Shown here: piece by piece, positions 23,603 through 31,524 of the stretch
How the letters are laid out: the number at the start of each line of letters is the position of its first letter
How positions within the stretch are numbered: position 1 is the first letter of the stretch
From: Euryarchaeota archaeon UBA105
GTDB lineage: Archaea > Thermoplasmatota > Poseidoniia > Poseidoniales > Thalassarchaeaceae
Assembly: GCA_002496905.1 (NCBI GenBank)
Contig: DALV01000102.1
Location: forward strand, 1-43,151
Direction of reading: 5' to 3'
DNA length: 43,151 bases
The notes under the pieces: generated by a model
The model's database searches: none
Seen by the model: the letters and a program-made list of their open reading frames with translations, nothing else
What the model was told of the DNA's origin: nothing
Program-made: the position numbers and the translations under genes

Positions 23603-25033
23603 CTACAACTCCTTTACTGCGGCATTGAGTTCGTTCATCATCTTCTTTCCATCACCGAATAGCATCATGGTCTTGTCCATGTAAAATAAATCATTGTCTA
23701 CTCCGGCATAGCCAACTGACAAACTTCTCTTGATGATCACAACTGTTCGAGCCATGTCTGCGTCAATTATCGGCATCCCTGCTAATGGACCTTCTTTTGT
23801 TCTAGCAACAGGGTTACAAGTATCATTTGCTCCGATAATTAACGCTATATCTGCCTCTGGCATCTCTGGATTAATTTCATCCATTTCGATTAATTGATCG
23901 TAAGGGACATTTGCCTCGGCCAGTAGAACGTTCATGTGACCAGGCATTCTACCTGCAACTGGGTGAATAGCGTACTTTACCTCTGTGTCAAATTTCTCTG
24001 ATACTAAGTCTGCAAACTCCTTCACTTGGTGTTGACATTGGCTTACAGCCATACCATATCCTGGGACTATGATTACCTTTTGAGCACCATCAACCATCAT
24101 CGCAACTTCGTCTGCATCGCTACCGACCTTTGTGCGAGTTACCTGTTCTTTATCAGAGCCACCAAACGCCTTGAATAGAACATCAATTAGTTCTCTGTTC
24201 ATGGCTTTGCACATGATGAATGTTAGAATTAAACCACTGGCTCCAACTAAGGAGCCAGCGACTATCAAAACACTGTTTGAGATAATGAATCCAGTAAATG
24301 CCGCAGCAATACCAGATAGAGAATTTAGCAACGAGACGACGACCGGCATATCCGCACCACCGATAGGTAATACCAACAATATACCAAGTAGACATGAAAT
24401 TCCAATTATCGCAAATAGGTAATCGGTCTCAGTAGGTTCTTGGATTGACATATAGATTAGCACTAATGTGCTGAGGAATAACAAACCCTTGACGGGATTT
24501 AACCAAGACGGACCCCATGTAGGAGTACGAATCCATTTGCCCAAAATTTCGACGCCGCCCTTGAGTTTTAGCATAGCGAGTAAAGACCCAGTTAGAGTCA
24601 TCCAACCAACCAATGCTGAAAGTCCAGCTGCGACCACCATGACTTCTAGTTCCAAACCTGTTGGGATTTCTAGTGTATCATCCTCGATGTATTTCCAGGA
24701 TTCCGACAGGGCGACCAAAGCTGATGCGGCTCCACCGAATCCATTGAACAAAGCGACCATTTCGGGCATTCCTGTCATTTCGACACGAACGGCCATAATC
24801 CAACCAATTAAACCACCTAGTAGTAATCCGCTGCCAATCAATATCCAGCCTTCAATACCATCTCCTAGTTGCATTTGAAGTACTGTTGTGAGAACTGCAA
24901 CAAGCATCCCCATTGCGCCTAATTGATTTCCACGAGGAGCAGTTCTAGGGTGGGATAATCTCTTCAAGCCGAAGATGAATAGAGTCGCCGAAAGCAGATA
25001 TCCAAGACCAACCCATTGATCATCGATCATCAT
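23603..25033 (-). CDS. pntB: NAD(P) transhydrogenase subunit beta
   Basis: The 476-residue subunit combines an N-terminal membrane part of eight or nine helices with a C-terminal NADP-binding domain. The enzyme couples hydride transfer between NADH and NADP+ to proton movement and supplies NADPH. VIIVPGYGMAVSQCQHQVKEF is the NADP-domain signature; HPVAGRMPGHMNVLLAEA and GANDTCNPVARTKEGPLAGMPI are also diagnostic. The ATG at 25033 overlaps the stop of the preceding subunit gene as ATGA, with GGGGTGG upstream. Length is normal for PntB. Confidence 0.97.
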   Translation of the reverse strand: MMIDDQWVGLGYLLSATLFIFGLKRLSHPRTAPRGNQLGAMGMLVAVLTTVLQMQLGDGIEGWILIGSGLLLGGLIGWIMAVRVEMTGMPEMVALFNGFGGAASALVALSESWKYIEDDTLEIPTGLELEVMVVAAGLSALVGWMTLTGSLLAMLKLKGGVEILGKWIRTPTWGPSWLNPVKGLLFLSTLVLIYMSIQEPTETDYLFAIIGISCLLGILLVLPIGGADMPVVVSLLNSLSGIAAAFTGFIISNSVLIVAGSLVGASGLILTFIMCKAMNRELIDVLFKAFGGSDKEQVTRTKVGSDADEVAMMVDGAQKVIIVPGYGMAVSQCQHQVKEFADLVSEKFDTEVKYAIHPVAGRMPGHMNVLLAEANVPYDQLIEMDEINPEMPEADIALIIGANDTCNPVARTKEGPLAGMPIIDADMARTVVIIKRSLSVGYAGVDNDLFYMDKTMMLFGDGKKMMNELNAAVKEL

Positions 25034-25341
25034 TGACCACCCCTTTTCTTTCCAGCAATCATATTCAACATCCGATTAGTTACTGCGAATCCTCCAACTA
25101 CGTTGATCATCGCGAGTACTACTGCTACGAAAGCAAGGATTCCACTGACAGCTGTGTCACCACCTTCGTAGGCGACATTCGCCCCTAACAGGGCGCCAAC
25201 TATACTGATTCCAGAAATAGCATTGGCTCCACTCATTAGTGGAGTGTGAAGAGTAGCGGGGACCTTTGTGATAAGTTCGAATCCCAAGAAAATAGACATT
25301 ACAAAAAGCGTTACTGAACCAATTAAAACCGTGGGCTCCAT
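25030..25341 (-). CDS. pntAB: NAD(P) transhydrogenase subunit alpha, membrane part (PntAB type)
   Basis: The protein of about 103 residues is the membrane half of the alpha subunit, encoded separately as in several archaea and alphaproteobacteria. It has three hydrophobic helices: VLIGSVTLFVMSIFLGFEL, then ANAISGISIVGALLGA, then ILAFVAVVLAMINVVGGFAVTNRML. The HTPLMSGANAISGI segment is characteristic. ATG 25341 overlaps the stop of the upstream gene (TGATG), with AGGAGGT nine bases before. A GTG one codon earlier is possible. Confidence 0.95.
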   Translation of the reverse strand: MEPTVLIGSVTLFVMSIFLGFELITKVPATLHTPLMSGANAISGISIVGALLGANVAYEGGDTAVSGILAFVAVVLAMINVVGGFAVTNRMLNMIAGKKRGGQ

Positions 25342-26501
25342 CACAATACACCTCCTAGTTTGCTCTGTTTAGGATGTATTTTTCCATCTGAACATATCAG
25401 AACCCCTCCCATACCTGGGACGTAGAAATCATCTCCTTCAGGGGCTCCTACTAAGACATCGTCTTCATCTGAAATTACTAACTCACCATCAATAAATATC
25501 GATGTAATGAAAGTGGTTAGATTGTTTGAATACAACATCGAGGCTGTGTTGGCCAAACTGCCTGGGAGATTATTCACTCCAATTATTGTCACACCGTTTT
25601 CTGTGACAACTGTTTCACCCGCAATTGTATCTTCACAATTCCCTCCGACATCAGCATTCATGTCGACAATAACAGCACCGGACTTGAATGATTCAACAGC
25701 ACTACTTGGTACTGTGATAGGTGCTGGTCTTCCAAAGATTCTTGCAGTGGTTACGATAATGTCGGCATCGGACGCGACTCCACAAACTGTGTCATTGACT
25801 TTCTGAATGAATTCCGGAGTGAGTGGTTTTGCATAACCGGCTTCATCTTCAAAATCATCCATGCCATCAACCTCAATGAATCTCCCACCAACAGACTCTA
25901 TCTGTTCTGCGGCTGACTTCCTCACGTCAGAAGCATAGACAATTGCGCCAAGTCTCTTTGCGGTTGCAATCGCCTGTAGACCAGCAACGCCACTACCCAT
26001 AATAACAACTTTCGCTGGTCTTACCGTTCCTGCAGAAGTGGTCATCATCGGGATTCCCTTTGGTACTGAGGCCGCTCCTAAGAGTACCGCTTTGTAACCT
26101 GATAGATTGTCTTGACTCGAATTAACATCCATGGATTGTGCTCTTGACAACCTTCTAGGAATCATATCCATCGACAGAAGAGTGACCCCTGCATCCAAGC
26201 AAGCCTGAACTTTTTCAGGATGACGAAACGGATCGGCTACGCAAGCGATGACTTGGCCCGCATGAAGTTCAGACACATCTGGTAAGTGAATGGAAATAAT
26301 TAGAGGGGATTTTACGACTTCTGTTCTGTTTGACACGATTGCACCATTTTCTTCGTATTCAGAATCATAATGGTTTGCAGTAATACCGGCATTAGATTCC
26401 ACCACTACTTCAAACCCGGACTTGCTTAATTTACGGAGAGATTTCGGCACGATTGCAACCCTTGTTTCCCCTTCAGGTTCCTTCAACACACCTAGTCTCA
26501 T
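25341..26501 (-). CDS. pntAA: NAD(P) transhydrogenase subunit alpha, NAD-binding part (PntAA type)
   Basis: The 386-residue soluble subunit binds NAD(H) and resembles alanine dehydrogenase. It starts MRLGVLKEPEGETRVAIVPKS. The Rossmann motif is VIMGSGVAGLQAIATAKRLGAIVYASDVR, followed by VGGRFIEVDG. A cysteine-containing segment and GVTIIGVNNLPGSLANTAS follow, typical of the family. ATG 26501 is chosen because GAGGG precedes it by six bases and it matches the conserved N-terminus; the frame runs back to 26537 through a hairpin. It is the first gene of a three-gene operon with one-base and four-base overlaps. Confidence 0.96.
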   Translation of the reverse strand: MRLGVLKEPEGETRVAIVPKSLRKLSKSGFEVVVESNAGITANHYDSEYEENGAIVSNRTEVVKSPLIISIHLPDVSELHAGQVIACVADPFRHPEKVQACLDAGVTLLSMDMIPRRLSRAQSMDVNSSQDNLSGYKAVLLGAASVPKGIPMMTTSAGTVRPAKVVIMGSGVAGLQAIATAKRLGAIVYASDVRKSAAEQIESVGGRFIEVDGMDDFEDEAGYAKPLTPEFIQKVNDTVCGVASDADIIVTTARIFGRPAPITVPSSAVESFKSGAVIVDMNADVGGNCEDTIAGETVVTENGVTIIGVNNLPGSLANTASMLYSNNLTTFITSIFIDGELVISDEDDVLVGAPEGDDFYVPGMGGVLICSDGKIHPKQSKLGGVL

Positions 26502-26520
26502 ACAAGTCCCTCGGTTCCCA

Positions 26521-26537
26521 ATGAGCCATAGGCTCAT
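26521..26537. repeat. Inverted repeat in the pnt operon leader
   Basis: ATGAGCC and GGCTCAT are exact 7-bp arms around a 3-nt loop, 20 bp upstream of the pntAA start codon. The site could be an operator for a dimeric regulator or an RNA hairpin in the 5' leader. No experimental or family evidence ties it to a known regulator. Confidence 0.45.
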
Positions 26538-26615
26538 GTCGGGTAGGCATTGCGAGTGGAATTAGATTATTGAATCAAACGGAATAGTCGCCTCATCGAA
26601 AATATAGTAACGAAA

Positions 26616-27296
26616 TTAGAACAGAATAACATAAGCGATTCCGAAGACCGCTACATCGGCAATAGCATGAGATATCCAGCAGACGTAAAGAGAACGAAAA
26701 CGTAGCCACAATAATGACCAAATCGCTCCGGCAATAAAAATTCCAAGACTGGATATTACATTTTGCCACGGCTCAAAATAATAACTCAATAATACCGTGT
26801 GGTGTAAAGTAAAGATTGCTGCTGAAAGTAATATTGTAACCGATTCTCGCCCTGTTGATTCGAGAATTCGGTCTCCAATAAATTGCCGGAAGACAAATTC
26901 TTCCACTAGACTATTGATAGTTATCCAATAGAATACCCCGAGGAAAAATATACTACGGTTCAATAATCCAGTGGCTCCGATTTCTTGCTTCATCAATTCC
27001 ACATCGAGGGTTTCACCAAAGATTAGAAACATAAGCCCAACAGTAACAAAAATTAGCAATCCAGAAACTATTGATTCAAACATCCCTTTAGAATTAATTT
27101 CACCTAATGAAATTCGATTATCTTCTATTCGATATATCCAATATATCGGTATCAGAATAATCCATAATTTCGTGAAAATAAAGAATATTTGAGACTGTAA
27201 TACGGATCCGCTCCAAGAAAAGGAAAATAAAATTGAGATAGTAGGCATTATTGATACAAGAAATAGGGCAAATATTGACAGATGACCTTTCTGCAT
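26616..27296 (-). CDS. CPBP-family intramembrane metalloprotease
   Basis: The 226-residue protein has about seven hydrophobic helices. It carries the CAAX-protease/bacteriocin-processing (Abi) signature: motif 1 LVEEFVFRQFI (EExxxR), motif 2 FTLHHTVL with the histidine, and motif 3 CWISHAIADVAVF. Glu and His residues of these motifs line an intramembrane active site in the family. Substrates are unknown; in prokaryotes the family has been linked to protein maturation and immunity to peptides. ATG 27296 is chosen over TTG 27299. The gene stands alone between pntAA and mdh. Confidence 0.85.
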   Translation of the reverse strand: MQKGHLSIFALFLVSIMPTISILFSFSWSGSVLQSQIFFIFTKLWIILIPIYWIYRIEDNRISLGEINSKGMFESIVSGLLIFVTVGLMFLIFGETLDVELMKQEIGATGLLNRSIFFLGVFYWITINSLVEEFVFRQFIGDRILESTGRESVTILLSAAIFTLHHTVLLSYYFEPWQNVISSLGIFIAGAIWSLLWLRFRSLYVCWISHAIADVAVFGIAYVILF

Positions 27297-27406
27297 CAAG
27301 CAGTCTAATTACCCATATGTGATTAGTATTGGGGCGGCATAGGACGAACCTAACGCTCACTAAAGGCTAAGGGTGTAATTCTTATCGCGGCTGTTGGGGA
27401 TAACAA

Positions 27407-28402
27407 ATGCAAACTACGGAAGAGGGAACAAAAGTAGCAATACGAGTCGCCATTACTGGAGCTGCTGGTAACATCGGCTATGCCTTATTGTGGAGAATAG
27501 CTAGTGGTGATTGTTTTGGAAATAATCAACCCGTAATTTTACAGTTGCTAGAAATACCTCCAGGGATGCAACGCCTTGATGGAGTAATCATGGAATTACG
27601 GGATTCTGCTTTCCCGTTGGTCCACGACATTATCGGCACTGATGACCCAGGAGTTGCGTTTAACGACGCAGATGCGATTTTTCTAGTCGGTTCGCGCCCC
27701 CGAACCAAGGATATGGATCGGGCAGATCTCGTCGCCGCTAACGGCCCCATTTTCGTAGGACAAGGAAAAGCGATAGATGCTGTAGCATCACCTAATGTCA
27801 AAGTCATCACCGTAGGTAATCCATGCAATACAAATGCACTAATTGCATCGGCAAACGCTGCAAGTATCCCTAGTAGACAATTTACAGCCATGACTAGGCT
27901 AGACCAAAACCGAGCGGTTGGACAAATTGCGGAGCAGGCTGGTGTTCCAGCATCTAAGGTACAAGATGTATTCATTTGGGGCAATCATTCAAACACTATG
28001 TATCCAGACCCAAGGTTTGCAAAGGTAGGGAATGAGTCTATTACTGATTTATTTGATAATGAATGGTTACAAGGCGCCTTCCTTGATACTGTAGCAACCC
28101 GCGGTAAGGCAATTATCGTAGCACGTGGTGCTTCTTCTGCAGCATCGGCTGCTTCCGCTGCGGTAGACCACATGAGAGACTGGTGGCAGGGTTCCAATGG
28201 CCAGATTGTATCAATGGCACTACCCTCAGAAGGTTGGTACGGAGTTCCAGAAGGGCTAGTGTTTAGTTTCCCTTGCCGATGCGAATCTGGAGAAATTATC
28301 GTGGTTGAAGATTTACCTATTGATGAATTCGCCCAACAAAAGATAGATGAAAATGTCAAAGCGCTCTTAGAAGAACGAGATGCGGTAAGTGAGTTGTTGT
28401 AA
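27407..28402 (+). CDS. mdh: Malate dehydrogenase (NAD-dependent, type resembling bacterial/cytosolic MDH)
   Basis: The 331-residue enzyme interconverts malate and oxaloacetate in the citric acid cycle. RVAITGAAGNIGYALLWRIASGD is the NAD-binding GxxGxxG strand-turn-helix. VGSRPRTKDMDRADL supplies the substrate-binding arginines, TVGNPCNTNAL is the conserved NP-NT loop, TRLDQNRAVGQIAEQ carries the Asp and Arg, and FIWGNHSNTMYPD the catalytic histidine. The GAAGNIGY form groups with the bacterial/cytosolic MDH set rather than the LDH-like archaeal MDH. ATG 27407 gives an eight-residue N-terminal extension before the core. Confidence 0.95.
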   Translation: MQTTEEGTKVAIRVAITGAAGNIGYALLWRIASGDCFGNNQPVILQLLEIPPGMQRLDGVIMELRDSAFPLVHDIIGTDDPGVAFNDADAIFLVGSRPRTKDMDRADLVAANGPIFVGQGKAIDAVASPNVKVITVGNPCNTNALIASANAASIPSRQFTAMTRLDQNRAVGQIAEQAGVPASKVQDVFIWGNHSNTMYPDPRFAKVGNESITDLFDNEWLQGAFLDTVATRGKAIIVARGASSAASAASAAVDHMRDWWQGSNGQIVSMALPSEGWYGVPEGLVFSFPCRCESGEIIVVEDLPIDEFAQQKIDENVKALLEERDAVSELL

Positions 28403-28493
28403 TCAACGAATGTCATAGACCCATACTAAATCATTTGAGTAACCTAATGATTAGCCGTTGAGTTCATTTTCTAAGTTCGACTCGCAAGTAAAG

Positions 28494-29255
28494 ATGACCG
28501 AGCCTCGTCGTCATATCCATCTTGAACACGATGGAAAATTACTCCTTGTAGATCTACAAGGAAACGGGCCCGCAATACCTCAAATGGGAAGAGAAGGGGA
28601 AGGCGGTTTTTCGATTCGGCTCCCAACTCCCGAAGAAGCAAAAGAAATGGGTTTAACCTGGAATACTAAGCGAACTAATCGATTTAGATTAGGACAAGAA
28701 ATGCATGAGTTAATTGTCGCTACTCCTGAAATTACTTGGCCGGGAGAGTGGGCCTGGAAAGACGCCGTGATTAGCGATAGTGAGGTTGATCCCGTGGCTA
28801 GAGAATCTGTATATCGGACCCTCCATAGAGTCGTCAGCAAAGTTGTAATTACTAATCCATCTAATCAGATACTTATGGCAAAAGTAACTCGAGGATTTTT
28901 CACAGGCTGTTGGACCTTGCCGGGAGGTTTTGTCGACTATGGTGAGCACCCTAGAGTGGGTGCTGAACGAGAAGCATTGGAAGAGCTAGGAATCAAAATT
29001 CGCATTCCAGACCCTATGGGAGAGTCGAGTGAGGGGTATGGTACAAACTCTGAGTCAATTGTCAGACAGGAGATTTTTACTCCTGATGGTATTTGTTGGC
29101 TTTCATTTACTTACAAATGTAAAGCGGATATTCCTGCAGAGGAAATTGTACCAAAAGATGATGAAATTGAGGAAGCAAAATGGTTTGATAAACAGGAAGC
29201 ATTGTCCGTAGCCGTTTCGCTTTTTGATATTGAAGCCATAGAGAAATTCATTTGA
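28494..29255 (+). CDS. Nudix hydrolase
   Basis: The protein has a 110-residue N-terminal part of unknown fold followed by a Nudix domain. The Nudix box reads GFVDYGEHPRVGAEREALEEL, with the metal-binding REALEE in place. Family members hydrolyse nucleoside diphosphates linked to another group. TLPGGF before the box and an LSFTYKCKADI strand after it are usual. The N-terminal region with HIHLEHDGKLLLVDLQGNGP suggests a fused substrate-specificity domain. ATG 28494 is preferred; a TTG at 28458 would add 12 residues without a better ribosome-binding site. Substrate not predictable. Confidence 0.88.
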   Translation: MTEPRRHIHLEHDGKLLLVDLQGNGPAIPQMGREGEGGFSIRLPTPEEAKEMGLTWNTKRTNRFRLGQEMHELIVATPEITWPGEWAWKDAVISDSEVDPVARESVYRTLHRVVSKVVITNPSNQILMAKVTRGFFTGCWTLPGGFVDYGEHPRVGAEREALEELGIKIRIPDPMGESSEGYGTNSESIVRQEIFTPDGICWLSFTYKCKADIPAEEIVPKDDEIEEAKWFDKQEALSVAVSLFDIEAIEKFI

Positions 29256-29288
29256 TTATTATACTGCTTTCGCCAATTTGAATAGAAG

Positions 29289-29366
29289 TGGTGGGCCTGC
29301 CTGGATTTGAACCAGGGTCAAATGGTCCCAAACCATCTAGCATAGGCCAGACTAACCCACAGGCCC
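29289..29366 (-). tRNA. tRNA-Pro (anticodon TGG), 3' CCA encoded
   Basis: The minus strand folds as a cloverleaf. The acceptor GGGCCTG pairs with CAGGCCC, A73 is followed by an encoded CCA, the T arm is CCTGG-TTCAAAT-CCAGG, and the anticodon stem GATGG/CCATT holds loop TTTGGGA. That loop gives anticodon TGG for proline. The variable loop is four bases. The D loop has the conserved G18-G19, but the D stem (GGTT/TGCT) is weak, with one G-C, two wobble and one mismatched pair. There is no intron. Confidence 0.95.
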
Positions 29367-29403
29367 GTGAGTGACTTGGCCACATAAGTCGACTTTATGG
29401 AGT

Positions 29404-29841
29404 TCACGCTAACCATTTCCACTCATCTTGAGCAGTTCTTTGGACAACGCCCTGTAATTCCGCCATACCAATAATTTGTTCAGGAGATGGTTCTGTAACT
29501 CCTTCTGCGTCTAGACATACTCGCAATGATTGTAGGGTTACCACACCCCTTTCATCTGTGGATTGTTTCATTATTCTGTGAATCAATCCAGCATTTGCCC
29601 TTTCCCTAGTCTTCAGTTGTTTCCGCTTTTTTTCGGACAATTTCTCCTCAATCTCTTGACTAATTTCCGAAGGAAGGTTAGCGTTAGCCACCGCTTCGGT
29701 CAATTTAGCAGGATCTGTGAAAACTGCAGTTGTTGTTATCTGACTAGATTCGCCACATCTACTGCAGGATGCTTGAGTCCCTTGTCTAGCCCCAAACGAA
29801 TGGCCACATTTACATCGAAGTAGTAGCCAATTACTCGCCAT
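29404..29841 (-). CDS. Zinc-ribbon protein with helical C-terminal domain
   Basis: The 145-residue protein begins with a zinc ribbon: LLRCKCGHSFGARQGTQAS followed by CSRCGESS provides CxC...CxxC ligands. A charged helix rich in Glu and Lys (about 60-85) leads into a compact helical domain (RIMKQSTDERGVVTLQSLRVCLDAEGVTEPSPEQIIGMAELQGVV) that looks like a small winged-helix or helical DNA-binding module. The function is not known to me. It lies directly downstream of tRNA-Pro relative to replication coordinates and on the same strand. The combination of ribbon and helical domain suggests a nucleic-acid-binding role, which is inference. Confidence 0.75.
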   Translation of the reverse strand: MASNWLLLRCKCGHSFGARQGTQASCSRCGESSQITTTAVFTDPAKLTEAVANANLPSEISQEIEEKLSEKKRKQLKTRERANAGLIHRIMKQSTDERGVVTLQSLRVCLDAEGVTEPSPEQIIGMAELQGVVQRTAQDEWKWLA

Positions 29842-29959
29842 GGCCTATGCTGAGAAGTCATGGTTCAATATATTGTCTTGAGGCTATAGAGGGTGAAACA
29901 GACATATATTTGACGAAATTTAGGGTATTCCTAATCATGCAGAACCACTTGGGCTTAAC

Positions 29960-30238
29960 GTGCAAAACACTCGAATGGTCATCGGTTGGTTAGCATTTTT
30001 TCTTCTGATTGTCTTTTCTATTTACTCATTTTTTGAATCCGGCTCGATAACTGTAGAGGCATGGATTTCGTTACTTCTTTCTCCAGCAGCCCTAGCATTC
30101 GCACTTAATCGAAGCACATGGTGGGAAAGCGAGAATAATCGTCCAAGTTCAATAGTAGAGGAAGAAAGTATGGAGACGGCCGCAAACAAGGATGTCCCAA
30201 ATCCGGAAGAGGATGGATTCGATATCCCTGTAATGTAA
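29960..30238 (+). CDS. Small two-helix membrane protein, hypothetical
   Basis: The 92-residue protein has two hydrophobic helices (VIGWLAFFLLIVFSIYSFF and WISLLLSPAALAFALN) and an acidic C-terminal tail of about 40 residues ending DIPVM. I do not recognise a family. GTG 29960 is given as start; ATG 29975 would remove five residues and start just before the first helix. It converges on the subtilase gene with 10 nt between the stops. Small size makes the call less certain, but the helix pattern and codon use are coherent. Confidence 0.6.
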   Translation: MQNTRMVIGWLAFFLLIVFSIYSFFESGSITVEAWISLLLSPAALAFALNRSTWWESENNRPSSIVEEESMETAANKDVPNPEEDGFDIPVM

Positions 30239-30248
30239 GGAAAATAGG

Positions 30249-31466
30249 TCAATTGCCCCAATATGCTTCCCGCATGGCTTGATTGGCTTCCATACATGCC
30301 ACCACATCTGCGGGCCGCTGTGGCATAGAATCAATTCCAGCTAGGTGATTATACAATGGTTGAATATTGGATAGATTGACAACACCCCATCCAACTTGTG
30401 TACAAGGAGCAACAGGTGATATCGGTAATGTGCCCGAAGTTGGATCCCATGTTGATGCACTAGGATACCATGCAGACAAATTTAGTGCATCACGAATATT
30501 GTCGTTGGAGACGGATAGATTTGTGCCGTTAACAAGTAAACCACCTCGCTCTTCAGAAGCACCACTCATTAGGTCTCCTGAATCTTCTCGTAACATAGTC
30601 AATACCATGCTAAGAATCCCTGCTGTCCTAGGTGTTGCAAAAGAGGTGCCAGATGTTTGATGGTATCCATCGATGTCATCATGGTTAGGTAGCATCTGAG
30701 TCCAATCAGCGGCAATATCTGGATAAGAACCACTCATGGTTTCCTTTTGGTCATCTTCTTCTTCCGCATATCCAGATACACCGATTGACCAAGGAGGGCC
30801 TGCGGTTGGGTCTTGCACTGCGGGAGAAGGAGTATTGTCTGCTGCTCCAGTGTGGATTTTCTTATTTTGAACGACCGCCACTCTTGTTGAGTCCTCGATT
30901 CCGGGTACCGGAATCGACCCAATTGGACCAAATGAGGTAGTGATTATGTCGACTAAGGGTTGGTTGGCGGCAGCTAATACAGCAGCGTCACTAAATCCTT
31001 CGACAAAGAAAATTATCGCATCTGGATTAGCATCTAAAACGGCTCCAGTGACTGCGGTTCCATGACCATCAGAAGGATCGTCTAGGATGGGAATATCCGT
31101 CCCATCATCTGGTGTTGTAGCAATTATCCTGGTACCGGGGAAGTACACTATATCCGAGGAAGTAATTACATCCCAACAAGATTCTCTGTCGGCCTCGTAT
31201 CGTTCTTGCCAAGTCCCCTCAGTGGTGATATTACACCACATAGTCACACCTAAACCATCCAGCATCCATTCTGGTAGAGTCTCATTGAAAACGAAATGAT
31301 TGTGATAAACATTTATTCCAGTATCAATTGGAGCAACTATACTGTATGCATTGGCAGTTTGTTCGTCTATCATTTCTACTTGAGCAGGGTCATTTGTATG
31401 TATACAACCCGCGAGTACTGAGGACAGCATCACCAATGAAACAACGACGCAGGGTGCAATCCTCAT
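30249..31466 (-). CDS. Subtilisin-like S8 serine protease, lipoprotein
   Basis: The 405-residue exported protease has a lipoprotein-type signal ending LAGC (Cys21), so it may be lipid-anchored outside the cell. The catalytic triad is Asp48 in VAPIDTGINVYH, His135 in DGHGTAVTGAV and Ser275 in SGTSFATPRTAG; Asn211 in TGAADNTPS is the oxyanion-hole residue. There is no long propeptide, as the Asp motif comes soon after the signal. Several cysteines could form disulfides. With the M6 enzyme it would contribute to external protein degradation. Confidence 0.92.
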   Translation of the reverse strand: MRIAPCVVVSLVMLSSVLAGCIHTNDPAQVEMIDEQTANAYSIVAPIDTGINVYHNHFVFNETLPEWMLDGLGVTMWCNITTEGTWQERYEADRESCWDVITSSDIVYFPGTRIIATTPDDGTDIPILDDPSDGHGTAVTGAVLDANPDAIIFFVEGFSDAAVLAAANQPLVDIITTSFGPIGSIPVPGIEDSTRVAVVQNKKIHTGAADNTPSPAVQDPTAGPPWSIGVSGYAEEEDDQKETMSGSYPDIAADWTQMLPNHDDIDGYHQTSGTSFATPRTAGILSMVLTMLREDSGDLMSGASEERGGLLVNGTNLSVSNDNIRDALNLSAWYPSASTWDPTSGTLPISPVAPCTQVGWGVVNLSNIQPLYNHLAGIDSMPQRPADVVACMEANQAMREAYWGN

Positions 31467-31524
31467 GACTCATCGGCTAAGGCGAATATGTTTGAGGTTG
31501 ATGTATAGTTGACAAAGTCAAAAT

